A stretch of 64,000 bases of DNA from an uncultured Acidobacteriaceae bacterium. GTDB lineage: Bacteria; Acidobacteriota; Terriglobia; Terriglobales; Acidobacteriaceae. The stretch's first letter is position 1. Each line of letters begins with the position of its first letter. The position numbers and the translations under genes are program-made. Location of the stretch: the NCBI GenBank assembly GCA_937879855.1, contig CALFMO010000069.1, forward strand, positions 124,001 through 188,000. The letters are read 5' to 3'. This document shows, piece after piece, positions 9,065-18,501 of the stretch. The notes beneath the pieces were generated by a model. The model did not search any database. It was not told the origin of the DNA and saw only the letters and a program-made list of their open reading frames with translations.

Positions 9065-9133
9065 GGGCCGCCGCACCATGCAGATGGGAAAGCTTTCGTC
9101 AACTTCCAGCGACGCGATTTTGCTGGCATTCAG

Positions 9134-9601
9134 GTGATAGAGGATAAAGTGTTCGAGGGATTCTTCGTCCGTTTCGGAGAGAGTTTTCGAAGCAGGTTGC
9201 TCCGGAGAGAACAACGTAATGGAAAGGCTAACCTGCGACTATTGTGCCTCGTTACATTCGCGGCAACGCTGGGAACCTTCGGTTGCGCCACGCAGCACGC
9301 TACCCTTGACATCACCGCTCCCTCCACGGCAGTAGCAGGATCACCCTTCACCATTACGGTTACCGCGATGGTCGGTGGAAACCGAGACACGATCATCAAC
9401 AGTGCCATAAAGTTCACGAGTTCCGATCCTGCCGCGGTGCTTCCAGCTCTCTATTACTTTAATGTCAATGATGGCGGTTCCCACACCTTTACCGATGGCG
9501 TTACATTGATGACTCCCGGCAGCCAGAGCGTAACCGCGACCGTGATCGGGGCGGCAGGCCTAAACGGAAGTGCGAACGTCACAGTCACCGCGTCGGATTG
9601 A
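9134..9601 (+). CDS. Small secreted lipoprotein with Ig-like beta domain
   Basis: About 155 residues. A basic N-terminus is followed by a hydrophobic stretch ending GTFGCATQ, consistent with a lipoprotein signal. The rest resembles a bacterial Ig-like fold (TAVAGSPFTITVTA, then SVTATVIG and NVTVTASD strands). Start is uncertain: GTG 9134, GTG 9149 (with GAGG just upstream) or TTG 9197. It follows the lipid A deacylase gene by 69 bp. Function unknown. Confidence 0.6.
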   Translation: MIEDKVFEGFFVRFGESFRSRLLRREQRNGKANLRLLCLVTFAATLGTFGCATQHATLDITAPSTAVAGSPFTITVTAMVGGNRDTIINSAIKFTSSDPAAVLPALYYFNVNDGGSHTFTDGVTLMTPGSQSVTATVIGAAGLNGSANVTVTASD

Positions 9602-9626
9602 GAGGATGCACGTGCGTGCACATACT

Positions 9627-9869
9627 TCAGGGTGTCACTACGGCAAACGATCCTCCGGCTGAGTACATATCGCTGCCTCCGATATTGCTGAACTCATCCC
9701 CTGAGACCGTTGTTACTCCAAAGTCGGCCACTATGCAACCCAAACCAACAATCAGTGCTCCCCCGGATAGACAGAACACAATCAAATTGCGCACCAGTTT
9801 CCTGTTCCTGGATAATGCTGCGAGTATGCGAGAGCGACGGTCTGAACTCGGAAAGCAATTAGTAGGCAT
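9627..9869 (-). CDS. Small putative membrane protein
   Basis: An 80-residue frame that overlaps the end of the sugar transferase gene by 11 bp on the same strand, as in translational coupling. It has a basic N-terminal half and one predicted membrane helix (about 28-52, NLIVFCLSGGALIVGLG). No family recognised. It could be real or chance. Confidence 0.4.
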   Translation of the reverse strand: MPTNCFPSSDRRSRILAALSRNRKLVRNLIVFCLSGGALIVGLGCIVADFGVTTVSGDEFSNIGGSDMYSAGGSFAVVTP

Positions 9870-11253
9870 TCTTACTGTTGAAGATGCGCAGCAGAGTCAT
9901 GGTTATGATCTGGAGATCGAAGGTGAGGCTCCAGTTGCGAAGATAATACAGGTCGTATTCGACACGCTTTGCAATCGAAGTATCGCCCCGCCAACCGTTC
10001 ACTTGTGCCCACCCAGTGATTCCGACCTTGAAGGTATGGCGGGAATTATAGCGATCAAACTCCTCTAGAAACCGCTCCACAAAATGTGCGCGTTCGGGAC
10101 GCGGACCCACTATGCTCATGTCGCCCCTCAACACGTTCAAGAACTGAGGGAGCTCGTCGAGATTACTCTTCCGCAAAAAAACCCCTACAGTGGTCCGCCG
10201 AGGATCGTTCGTGCAAGTCCAACGGGTATCGCCTTCCGCCCGGCTTCCTTCCCGCATCGTGCGAAACTTCAACATCCGGAACACTCGTCCGTTGAGTCCC
10301 ACTCTCTCTTGAATAAAGAACACAGGTCCACGGCTGGTAATCTTAATTGCGAATGCGATAAGCAGCGAAATGGGCAATGTGAGCAGCACAATCAACAGCG
10401 AGAGCGCCACATCGAAAGCCCTTTTCTGAAAAAGATAAGGGCCTGTCTCTGCCAAGGTGGGACGCAGATCAAGCATGTGAATCCCGCCAAGATCGATCAG
10501 GCGGTCGCGGATTCCTACACCTTCTCCGAGGTCGACAACCACCCGCGTCGGTACGCACAGCTTCTCCAACGCCGGCGCGACCTGCTGCACCTCGCTGAGA
10601 CGGGCCGCAGGCAAAGCGATGACCACGTCGTTGATCGAGTTCCCGTTGGAAAAAATAGGAATTTGATCCAATTCGTAAACGGGCCCCTCGACTGCAACGT
10701 CCTGATGCGGCAGACGTACGAAGCCCACTACTTTACAAGGAAGAACTTCCCCGTGAAGTAGCGTCGCAGCCACACGGCGCGCGAAACGGTCGGTCCCCAC
10801 CAATAGGATCCTGACCTCGTTGCGGCCGCTTCTTCGCTGAAATTCCAGGTAAACCCGAAAAATAATGCGCGCCGCGGTTGCCAAAACGAAAAGAACCGCG
10901 GCACTGATACCGACCACCAGGCGGGAGTAACTGGCTTCTCGATATAAAAAGCCGGCGGCCATGACGAGCGCGTATGTAAATGCCAATGCCTCCAGCAGTC
11001 GGCGGGTCTTCCCACCAGGTGCGTACAACAATTCGACACTCCAGAGGCATGATTCTTCAGCCGCAATCGCCCAAACGATCGTGGTCAGCAATACAACGCC
11101 CCAATACGAGGGCAATCCGGAAGGTGCTCCACGGAAAAAAAGGAGATTGAAACCGAAACGGACTCTTACTGCGATGAAATAAGAGCAGGCAGGCAGCAAC
11201 AATGTAAGAATCTTCAGATAGAAACGAACATAGCTAAGGCGGCTGCGAATCAT
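9859..11253 (-). CDS. Polyprenyl glycosylphosphotransferase initiating exopolysaccharide synthesis
   Basis: A 464-residue inner-membrane enzyme that moves a sugar-1-phosphate from a nucleotide sugar onto undecaprenyl phosphate, the first step of repeat-unit assembly. Four N-terminal membrane helices (about 10-125) are followed by a cytoplasmic nucleotide-binding-like domain (about 140-265), a fifth hydrophobic segment and the bacterial sugar transferase domain. Its hallmarks are KRAFDVALS, VFFIQERVGLNGRVF, MLKFRTM, LRKSNLDELPQ and MSIVGPRPE. The first sugar cannot be told from sequence. It opens the polysaccharide locus. Confidence 0.92.
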   Translation of the reverse strand: MIRSRLSYVRFYLKILTLLLPACSYFIAVRVRFGFNLLFFRGAPSGLPSYWGVVLLTTIVWAIAAEESCLWSVELLYAPGGKTRRLLEALAFTYALVMAAGFLYREASYSRLVVGISAAVLFVLATAARIIFRVYLEFQRRSGRNEVRILLVGTDRFARRVAATLLHGEVLPCKVVGFVRLPHQDVAVEGPVYELDQIPIFSNGNSINDVVIALPAARLSEVQQVAPALEKLCVPTRVVVDLGEGVGIRDRLIDLGGIHMLDLRPTLAETGPYLFQKRAFDVALSLLIVLLTLPISLLIAFAIKITSRGPVFFIQERVGLNGRVFRMLKFRTMREGSRAEGDTRWTCTNDPRRTTVGVFLRKSNLDELPQFLNVLRGDMSIVGPRPERAHFVERFLEEFDRYNSRHTFKVGITGWAQVNGWRGDTSIAKRVEYDLYYLRNWSLTFDLQIITMTLLRIFNSKNAY

Positions 11254-11815
11254 GGCAAATCACTTCTTTGAAAACGGTCGTTTCGTCTTCTCGAATCCAA
11301 CCGCCCTCAGAAGACGGCTCCACTTACGTTGCAAGCGTTCCTTGCGCCTTAGAAACGACAACTCGCGCAAGTACTCGCTCCCCAACCTGGAGCCGGTTGG
11401 GTGACCCGAGCCAAAACAGGGCGTGGTGATTGTCACTCCCGAGACACGACCGTCTCGAGAGGATTGCTCCATCTCCCCGAGGAACAACTTGCATCCCCGA
11501 CGGATGACGGTGCAATCTTCGGAGGGAAGCAACGACATCACCCGGCGGAAACCGAGAAATCCGTTGACGCCTTGGCATAGTCCGTTGTTGGTTGTGGGCA
11601 AAGCCTAAACCCCCTGTCTACAACGTGTCAATAGGGAACCCAACGTAAGGTAGTTACTTTGTGGTCCCCTTTTCCTAAACCGGTATTGCGCCAGAGGCGG
11701 TTTAGCGTTGCTGCGAAGTGGATGAAAATCTGTTGCCGACGAACTTCCGAAGGTTGGCCGAAATTGAGACAGATTGCGGCGGGCTCAAGGCGCTACGCGG
11801 TGATCTTCCCGTCCG
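11254..11815. other. Gene-poor interval in the polysaccharide locus
   Basis: A 562-bp gap between two minus-strand genes. A minus-strand frame of 113 codons (11260-11601) ends 6 bp before the sugar transferase but has no recognisable domain or clear ribosome site. An inverted repeat CTAAACCG (11677-11684)/CGGTTTAG (11700-11707) has no T tract. The interval probably holds the promoter for the sugar transferase. Confidence 0.4.
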
Positions 11816-14338
11816 CTACCGCCTGTGTGGAATTGGCCAGAAGCTGAATTGAAAAGACAGGGCAACGTCAGATTGGCGCGTGGTCGCCAATAAGGGAATT
11901 TGCCAACGCTCATATTGCAGGTTGCCCTGAAAACGAAAGCCCGGGCCAGCGAAGATATCGGCGTTCACCGCTATGTCATTCTGGTTTCCGCCCCCCGGAA
12001 GATAGCCAGGGTCCAGGGTTCGGTGCCTCAGCTCAACTCCAATTTTCTTCCGTGGGCTGAGCCAATAATTCGTGCGAATCTGCTCGCCTTGTGCGGCGCG
12101 CCCGATCCAGGTTCCAATGAGCCGACCGTCATTCTTGTATCCGCTGTTGTATTGGCCATTGTAGTAAATGCAAATGCCGCAGAAGGCAATCGGATTCGTG
12201 TATCCGCCTTCAAGCCGGAGGTCGAGCTTGGAAACGCCCGGGAATTTTGCGAGGTAGAGTCCTCCTTGGGAGGCATTCCTCCGCATATACGGGATCGGTG
12301 ACGGCTCGTCTTCACTGAAGGTTTCGCCGTAGAGCGTGAGCCAATTCCGGAGGCCGGGAATGCGGTAAGAAAAATCGGCACTGGTGCGGCCGTCGCCCAA
12401 GACGTTGTTATTTAAATGTCTTCCGAAGGTGCTATCCAGAAACGTTTTGACGGTCAGCGGATTTCCTGGTCCTCCGTAGACGGTTGTCTTCGCCATACCA
12501 AATTCGAAATTCGGGGTCAGCTTAAAGCTGATTTTTCCGCCACTCAGGTATGGTTGGGGATGCAGGTTCTTGCCGTACTGCCCGAGAACTGCGATTGTGG
12601 TCGCGCCGGTGTTGAACGTAGTCTGGAACTGAACCCCGGTCATATGACCGATGAAGCCTTCGAAACGTATGTCTCCGAGATAGCGGAAAAACCACGGCAA
12701 TCGAAATGGACTGACCCGATTGACGGTGAACATGTTGTTAAGCGGTGCCGCATTATTGGTGAAGATCAGGTTGCCGGCGTCGCTTGGCCCCCACCACAAG
12801 GTGTTCTTGCCAAATGAGAATTGCCAGTTGCCAAGATTGAAACCCAGATAGGTATCCAGCAAGCAGAAGCGGCGAATCGAGGCCACAGGGAGGGCCGGAC
12901 CGGTTGGCCAGTTGTCCGTGCGGTTGAAGAAGTCGAGCATTGCTTGGGTAGGTGCCGGGGCGGAAGGGGCTGATTGATACTCGCCGCGAACGTAGAGGAC
13001 GAGCGGACCTGCCACCGCGTAGCCAGACGCGCCGTCCGCAGCGTTAAAGCCCCCCTCGTACGGCCGTCCGTAATCGTTTAAAACCGTCTGGCCGAAATGA
13101 TAATTGTCGGTCAGCGGCGTGCCTGAAATCCCGAGGAACCGCGCGTAGAGAGACTCGAGTTGAGCGTTCACATTGCGCTCACCATTCGTCAAGTCAGACT
13201 CGTAGGCGAACTCTTTCAGGAGCGCATCGTAGAGTTGCTGAGCCTCCGCGGGAAGATCGCTATAGCGCATTCCAACGGCGACTTCACGTAAAAGACGCGC
13301 ACACTCCAGGCGCGTCCAGGGGCGCAGCCCGAGAGACGCGGTCTGAATGTAACCGAGGGCAGCAAGGCGTTCCAGTGCCGGGTAGGTCCAACTGTCCAGC
13401 GGAACATAGCTTGATCCCATGATTCGCGTCTTGCGATCAGCTTCAGCTTCCTCGCTTTCTTCACCCCGGTTAAATGTTCCATATCTTGCGATCTCTGCGT
13501 CGCTGTAGTGAGAATGGGAATTGAAAACTTGCCGTCCCATATACCACCCCAACGCACTGCTAATGACGACGTCTGAGATGAAATGCTTGTGGCCCACCCA
13601 CCTGGAGGCGCTCACTCCCCCGGCAATGCTGTAGGCCAGAAACTGGGTAAGAGGGCCTGGATATTCATGAGCAATGACGCTGGCAATGGCCCAACTTACG
13701 GAAGCGTGTGCGGAAGGAAACGAATCTCCTCCCACGAAGAACCGTCCGGGGCTGGTGCCAACAAAAGGCCGTTCCCGTCCCGCTGCATATTTGAAGAGTT
13801 CCGTATCGAGGAATGCACCGATGGCAGCTTCTCCAGCCAGGAGCCCCGTCTCGCGTTTTTGATCGTCCTTCTGGAGGTGCCCCAGAAGAAATAATCCCGC
13901 GCCAGCACCAGCCAAGACGCCGACCCCTGCATTGGACGCCGTGGAGCCTCGGGAGACTGTCGTCGGGTTCGTGGGAACGTGTTTTTGCAAGGTGTTGTCG
14001 CTGGCGATAAGACCTGCGCCCACCACAAGCGCGGGGAAAGCCCATTCCCACTGACTCTGATTCATGTGCAGAGGAGCCGTGAAAAAGTTCTTCTGATCAA
14101 GAAAAAGGTTTTTGGGAAGCGATTTGAGATCGACAGGGCTGGGAGTGAGACCCTTGAACCCCGCGTCCGCTTGCGAGGAAGAGGGTGCAGGCGTGTCGCT
14201 TTTTGACGGTTGCTGAGCTCCTGCCGCCGCGCTACAGATCACGACAAGGGTCGATAGCAGCCAGGATGCGACCCAATTCGTAAAACAGAAACTTGCCGTC
14301 CCCCGCGGCCTATGGAAAGCCGCTTCAGCAAACTTCAT
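11816..14338 (-). CDS. PAP2 phosphatase fused to Wzi-like capsule assembly protein
   Basis: An 840-residue envelope protein with two domains. After a signal segment (about 22-42), the PAP2-type acid phosphatase domain carries all three motifs: K183-x6-RP (KYAAGRERP), PSAH at 208-211 and SR245-246-x5-H252-x3-D256. From about residue 330 onward it resembles Wzi, an outer-membrane beta-barrel that anchors or organises capsule (many aromatic beta strands, WWGPSDAGNL). The PAP2 part could act on polyprenyl or lipid phosphates. AGAGGA precedes the ATG by 7 nt, supporting the start. It sits between the initiating transferase and a glycosyltransferase of the same locus. Confidence 0.87.
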   Translation of the reverse strand: MKFAEAAFHRPRGTASFCFTNWVASWLLSTLVVICSAAAGAQQPSKSDTPAPSSSQADAGFKGLTPSPVDLKSLPKNLFLDQKNFFTAPLHMNQSQWEWAFPALVVGAGLIASDNTLQKHVPTNPTTVSRGSTASNAGVGVLAGAGAGLFLLGHLQKDDQKRETGLLAGEAAIGAFLDTELFKYAAGRERPFVGTSPGRFFVGGDSFPSAHASVSWAIASVIAHEYPGPLTQFLAYSIAGGVSASRWVGHKHFISDVVISSALGWYMGRQVFNSHSHYSDAEIARYGTFNRGEESEEAEADRKTRIMGSSYVPLDSWTYPALERLAALGYIQTASLGLRPWTRLECARLLREVAVGMRYSDLPAEAQQLYDALLKEFAYESDLTNGERNVNAQLESLYARFLGISGTPLTDNYHFGQTVLNDYGRPYEGGFNAADGASGYAVAGPLVLYVRGEYQSAPSAPAPTQAMLDFFNRTDNWPTGPALPVASIRRFCLLDTYLGFNLGNWQFSFGKNTLWWGPSDAGNLIFTNNAAPLNNMFTVNRVSPFRLPWFFRYLGDIRFEGFIGHMTGVQFQTTFNTGATTIAVLGQYGKNLHPQPYLSGGKISFKLTPNFEFGMAKTTVYGGPGNPLTVKTFLDSTFGRHLNNNVLGDGRTSADFSYRIPGLRNWLTLYGETFSEDEPSPIPYMRRNASQGGLYLAKFPGVSKLDLRLEGGYTNPIAFCGICIYYNGQYNSGYKNDGRLIGTWIGRAAQGEQIRTNYWLSPRKKIGVELRHRTLDPGYLPGGGNQNDIAVNADIFAGPGFRFQGNLQYERWQIPLLATTRQSDVALSFQFSFWPIPHRR

Positions 14339-14565
14339 CCCATTTCCTCTCGATGCCCAGGCTTACTGGTTGCCTCGGTCGCTTTTCAATGTCAGAATGC
14401 AATGGTGGGCCGGAATAGAATTCCTTCATTCTAGTAACGGAGTTGCGATGTACCCGGTATGGATCGCTTTGAGAAGAATACACCAAGCCCGCGGGTGAAG
14501 AAGTATGCGCCCGTTGCGGCGGCTTCGCGCGCGACCCATGCTTGAAATTGGAACTGGCGAATTCG

Positions 14566-15786
14566 ATGCAGAATCCTGCTTTAATGAGTGCAGAATTGTC
14601 GAAGCTTCGTGTCGCCATTGTTCATTACTGGTTCGTGGGCCGCACTGGAGGTGAACGGGTCGTCGAAGCTTTGGCAGAGATCTTCCCTCAAGCAGATATA
14701 TTTTCGCTGGTTGCCGACCGCTCAGCGCTGGCGCCCATTCTACGCGAAAGAAAATTGCAGACCTCTTTTCTGCAGCGATTACCGGGAGCTAAGAGGTATC
14801 ACCGCTATTTCCTCTTCCTTCAGCCACTAGCGTTGGAACAGTTCGATCTGAGCGATTATGACCTGGTGATCAGCTCCGAATCTGGACCCGCGAAGGGAGT
14901 GATCACGTCCTCGAAAACCTGTCACATCTGTTACTGTCACTCCCCCATGCGCTACATATGGGATATGTATCCTGAATACAGGCGAAGGATGGGGCCTCTA
15001 GTCCGCTCTGTTTTTTCGCTGACCGCGCACTACATGCGGCTGTGGGACCATGCGAGCGCCAGTCGAGTTGATTATTTTCTGGCGAATTCGGGCTTCGTCG
15101 CTTCTCGCATCCGAAAGTACTACGGACGCGAAAGTACAGTCATTCACCCTCCTGTAGATGTTTCTGCGGGAACCATCAGCAGCCAACCGGGCGGCTACTA
15201 CATGGCGATCGGGCGGCTGGTTGAATACAAAGGATTTGATTTGGCTGTCGCCGCCTGCACTGAGCTAGGAAGGCGCTTGAAGATTATTGGCGCCGGGCCG
15301 CAAGAAAAAAATCTCCGCCGATTGGCCGGACCCACCGTGGAGTTCCTGGGGCATGTAAGCGACTTCGAACTCCGAAAAAACCTTGCGGGCTGTCGCGCAT
15401 TACTCTTTCCGGGCGAGGAAGATTTCGGGATAGTCCCAGTAGAGGCCCAGAGCTTCGGCAAGCCCGTGATCGCTTATGCCTCCGGCGGCGCGCTTGAGAC
15501 GGTGCGAGGTATTGTCCCGAACGAGGCAGAATTGGAAAACGCGACGGGAGTTTTCTTCACTGAAAGATCTGCCTCAGGCCTGATGAAGGCAATGCTGGAA
15601 TTTGAGGCAAGGGAGCACACGTTTCGCCCGGAGATCATCCGCAAGCACTCGTTACAATTCGATAGTGCGATCTTCAAGCGACGGATGTCGGATTTCATCT
15701 CCTCTGCCGTCAAAGACTTTCGAGCAAGGAATCAGGCTGATAACGCCTGCTCCGACAAAGTTTTTGACGCGTTCGCGGGCGCGTGA
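14566..15786 (+). CDS. GT4-type glycosyltransferase
   Basis: About 406 residues from ATG 14566 (a TTG at 14542 and ATG 14584 are alternatives). A retaining GT-B glycosyltransferase, acting on the cytoplasmic face. The N-terminal Rossmann domain starts VAIVHYWFVGRTGGERV. The C-terminal domain has the donor-binding segments YMAIGRLVEYKGFD, IIGAGPQ and the acidic E-x7-E pattern (GEEDFGIVPVEAQSFGKPV). These match family 4 mannosyl/rhamnosyl-type enzymes; donor and acceptor are not deducible. It is transcribed away from the PAP2-Wzi gene, across a 227-bp gap that should hold both promoters. Confidence 0.9.
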   Translation: MQNPALMSAELSKLRVAIVHYWFVGRTGGERVVEALAEIFPQADIFSLVADRSALAPILRERKLQTSFLQRLPGAKRYHRYFLFLQPLALEQFDLSDYDLVISSESGPAKGVITSSKTCHICYCHSPMRYIWDMYPEYRRRMGPLVRSVFSLTAHYMRLWDHASASRVDYFLANSGFVASRIRKYYGRESTVIHPPVDVSAGTISSQPGGYYMAIGRLVEYKGFDLAVAACTELGRRLKIIGAGPQEKNLRRLAGPTVEFLGHVSDFELRKNLAGCRALLFPGEEDFGIVPVEAQSFGKPVIAYASGGALETVRGIVPNEAELENATGVFFTERSASGLMKAMLEFEAREHTFRPEIIRKHSLQFDSAIFKRRMSDFISSAVKDFRARNQADNACSDKVFDAFAGA

Positions 15787-15858
15787 CCCGAGATCGACGT
15801 TTTTACTCGTATACCCCAGCGCCGATCAAAGGTCGCCGGTCGTAACTATAATTCCAAT

Positions 15859-17052
15859 TTATGCAGCGCTAGCAATTCCGCCGCCTCCAAGAATAACCAG
15901 GAAACGTCGACCGCCAATCAGGGACAACGGCAAGCCAATGCCCAAAACAAACCAAACAATAAAAATCCCCTGGTGAAAGAGATCAAGACGCCATAACTCC
16001 GCGGAGCCATACAGAATCGCTCCACTCGGCAAAAGAAAGATTGTCTTACCGAGAGACATCAGAAACTCAAAGACAAACCCCATGAATAGACACATTCCCG
16101 CTATGTACACCCAGCTGGCGTAGCCCATTTGCTCATGCAGATGAACAAACGCTGAGTCCGTATTCAGATTTATCTCCACATCGACGTAATCGCGGAAGGT
16201 TTGATCGCCGCCGGCAACCAACTGATCCGTGACTCCGGCTGAACCGATTGAGCCCTGAAATGGCCCGCCTAAATAAGCCAGGATCTCGGAGACACCAGCC
16301 AGCCCAAAGGATAAGTTGTTACGCTCGTAATAGTCTGCGTTGCGGGAGTAGTTTAGAGCCGATAGAACCAGGAAAAGAAGCGTGCCGAAAAAGATCAACT
16401 TAGTAAAGTTAAATTTGATTGATGTCTTATCAAAAGTGAGCGCCACTATAGCAGTAAGAAGCGTAGCTACGAAGATCAATCGGGAACCCAAGAGCAGGGC
16501 GGCAGCGCCCAGCATGAGGATATTCAGTATGTTCAAAAGCGTCAAAGATCTGAATCGAATGATCCGATAAAGCGCGATCGAGCCTGAATAAAGCACCAGG
16601 TAGCGCAAAGATACGAGCCCTATGCTGTAGTCTTCGTACAGCGCTTCTTTGAGAGAGTTCGCTTCTCCCAAAGCGATAAAAGCGATGGCCTGGGCTAGGG
16701 ACAGCGATTGGAAGATCTTTATGACAGTTGTGGCAATCCCGATCGCACTCAGCAAAGTAAAAAGGCCATAAAGGAGATTGGAATTTAGCGAAAGTATTCT
16801 CTCTGGCGAATTGCTCCTGTAGAGCACGACCATTCCGCCGAGCTTCTCTCCCACAGTGAAGCTCATGAATATCAACAGATACCAGCAGGCCAAGATCACA
16901 AGAGCACTGAAGTCAAAGTGTGCGGGCTGATCAAATCCTTTTCGCAAAACTCCGAAGCTAGGAAATAGCCATGCCGCAAGGCTGGCAAACATGGCGGCCA
17001 TCGAAACAATGGACGGTTTGAGGACGGCTCTCGGGGATAGAGATATGTTCAT
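15859..17052 (-). CDS. Wzy-like polysaccharide polymerase / O-antigen polymerase-type membrane protein
   Basis: A 397-residue polytopic protein with about ten hydrophobic helices and a larger hydrophilic loop around residues 235-310. This topology, and its place beside the chain-length gene, fit a Wzy polymerase that joins lipid-linked repeat units in the periplasm. Primary sequence of Wzy proteins is poorly conserved, so the call rests on topology and context. The gene appears more AT-rich than its neighbours, common for wzy. It lies 20 bp downstream of the Wzz-like gene and is probably cotranscribed with it. Confidence 0.7.
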   Translation of the reverse strand: MNISLSPRAVLKPSIVSMAAMFASLAAWLFPSFGVLRKGFDQPAHFDFSALVILACWYLLIFMSFTVGEKLGGMVVLYRSNSPERILSLNSNLLYGLFTLLSAIGIATTVIKIFQSLSLAQAIAFIALGEANSLKEALYEDYSIGLVSLRYLVLYSGSIALYRIIRFRSLTLLNILNILMLGAAALLLGSRLIFVATLLTAIVALTFDKTSIKFNFTKLIFFGTLLFLVLSALNYSRNADYYERNNLSFGLAGVSEILAYLGGPFQGSIGSAGVTDQLVAGGDQTFRDYVDVEINLNTDSAFVHLHEQMGYASWVYIAGMCLFMGFVFEFLMSLGKTIFLLPSGAILYGSAELWRLDLFHQGIFIVWFVLGIGLPLSLIGGRRFLVILGGGGIASAA

Positions 17053-17072
17053 ATCGGGTCGGCGTCTTCAAC

Positions 17073-18296
17073 TCAGCGGCCGAAACGAAGCCCACTTCTG
17101 AGACGAGCAATCTTGATTGCATACTCCGGAACTTCCGCAGCGCGATGGAAAGCCCGCGTGAGTGCGGCTACCAGGTACCCGACGCAGAATCCGATAAATC
17201 CGCAGCCAAGAAGTATGAAAGCTCGATGCGGTCCCGACTTCTTGTCGGGAGGCACCGCACGATCCACGACCTGAATAATCGGAGCGGCCCTCGCCTCGTC
17301 AATGCGGGCAGCCTCGTATTGCTTCGCAAGCAATTCGAAAAGAGTTTCGTGGTACTTAACCTCACGGAGCTTGCGAGCGTACTCAAGGGCAACTGTCGGA
17401 ACCCGACCCGCCGAAATTCCGATCGTGTCCACATTGCGTGGGTCATTTTCAAGTTTGGCAAGCTGTGTACGCAGTGAGTTGATTTCTTCTTGGGCCCTTA
17501 TCGCGAGCGGATTCTGATCGGTGGCGAACATGCGCATCGAATTGATCTGAACCTGACGGCTCGCAATTTCAGCTCTTAACATGGCCAGGCTGCGAATGAT
17601 TGCCTCTGTTTGACCGCCCAGATGGATAATCCCGGTCTTTTCGGCAGTTTGCTTCAAATCATTTTCGGCCATCGTCAGCGCACTTTTTTCCTCAGCTAAT
17701 TCCTCGTCGAAGAAGGCACGTCTCTGGCCTGCCTCAGTTGTCGCTAAATGAGAATTCATGGAATACAGTTCATCGACGTAAGCATTCGCCATTTCGCTGG
17801 CTCGGTTGGGATCGTGGTCATCAACAATGATATGAATCAATCCATCTTTGCCAGTAAGAAAGCGCGTGTTGTTCTTGAGGACGGTGCGAGTGTCCTCCAT
17901 CTTTCGGGTCTTGTACAGATGTTGGAGATCAAATTTCGAAATCAGGCGGTCAGCGATACTCCGGCTCTCAAGTATTCCGATGTACATATCTACTGGGGTC
18001 TTGAATTGGCTGCCTCCAAGACCGCCGCCTGCCAGCGACGCCAAAGCATTTAGTTGCCCCATCATCGACGCGAGGGACTGTCCCTGCTGCGGCGGCATAA
18101 TGAGGGCAGTGGCGCTGAAGGTGGGCTTGGCGACGATGCAAATGGCTCCCCCGATGGCGATAAATATCAGCATGCAAATGGCAATAATTTTTCGCGCCTC
18201 CGAAAGAACAAGCAAAAAATCGAACAGATCAACACCCCTCCTTTCGGGAGAGCTCACTCTCTCGTATTCTTGCTCTGCATGCTGCAGTGGGTTCAT
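17073..18296 (-). CDS. Wzz-type chain-length determinant / GNVR-domain protein
   Basis: 407 residues from ATG 18296, which has AGGA upstream; the frame is open to 18458 but the extra N-terminus is basic and unlike the family. Two membrane helices (about 37-58 and near 365-385) flank a long periplasmic domain with coiled coil (about 195-300). The N-terminal helix is preceded by the VDLFDFLLVL motif and followed by FSATALIMPP, as in Wzz/KpsE proteins; PPDKKSGPHRAF precedes the second helix. There is no C-terminal tyrosine kinase domain. It sets polymer length together with the polymerase gene downstream. Confidence 0.88.
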   Translation of the reverse strand: MNPLQHAEQEYERVSSPERRGVDLFDFLLVLSEARKIIAICMLIFIAIGGAICIVAKPTFSATALIMPPQQGQSLASMMGQLNALASLAGGGLGGSQFKTPVDMYIGILESRSIADRLISKFDLQHLYKTRKMEDTRTVLKNNTRFLTGKDGLIHIIVDDHDPNRASEMANAYVDELYSMNSHLATTEAGQRRAFFDEELAEEKSALTMAENDLKQTAEKTGIIHLGGQTEAIIRSLAMLRAEIASRQVQINSMRMFATDQNPLAIRAQEEINSLRTQLAKLENDPRNVDTIGISAGRVPTVALEYARKLREVKYHETLFELLAKQYEAARIDEARAAPIIQVVDRAVPPDKKSGPHRAFILLGCGFIGFCVGYLVAALTRAFHRAAEVPEYAIKIARLRSGLRFGR

Positions 18297-18501
18297 AACT
18301 CGATTAATCCTAGTGTATCCGGACGCGGCAGCGCAATCGTTGCAGCTTCTCTCTTTAGATTCCCTTTCTCTAGTTGGTGTACGCTTAAAATGACGAAAAA
18401 ACAGCAGATTCAAGCAAATCGGATCCCTCGCTGCCGTGGCATTATCGTCGGAGCGCAACTGCTCCGGGAGTGAGGCGCGGACTTCGGACTCTCGTCGCCC
18501 C

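Noticed and set aside
11260..11601. 113-codon minus-strand frame before the sugar transferase
   Set aside because: No recognisable domain, no clear ribosome site, and composition unlike its neighbours' proteins.
11677..11707. Inverted repeat CTAAACCG/CGGTTTAG considered as terminator
   Set aside because: No T tract follows on either strand and the loop is long.
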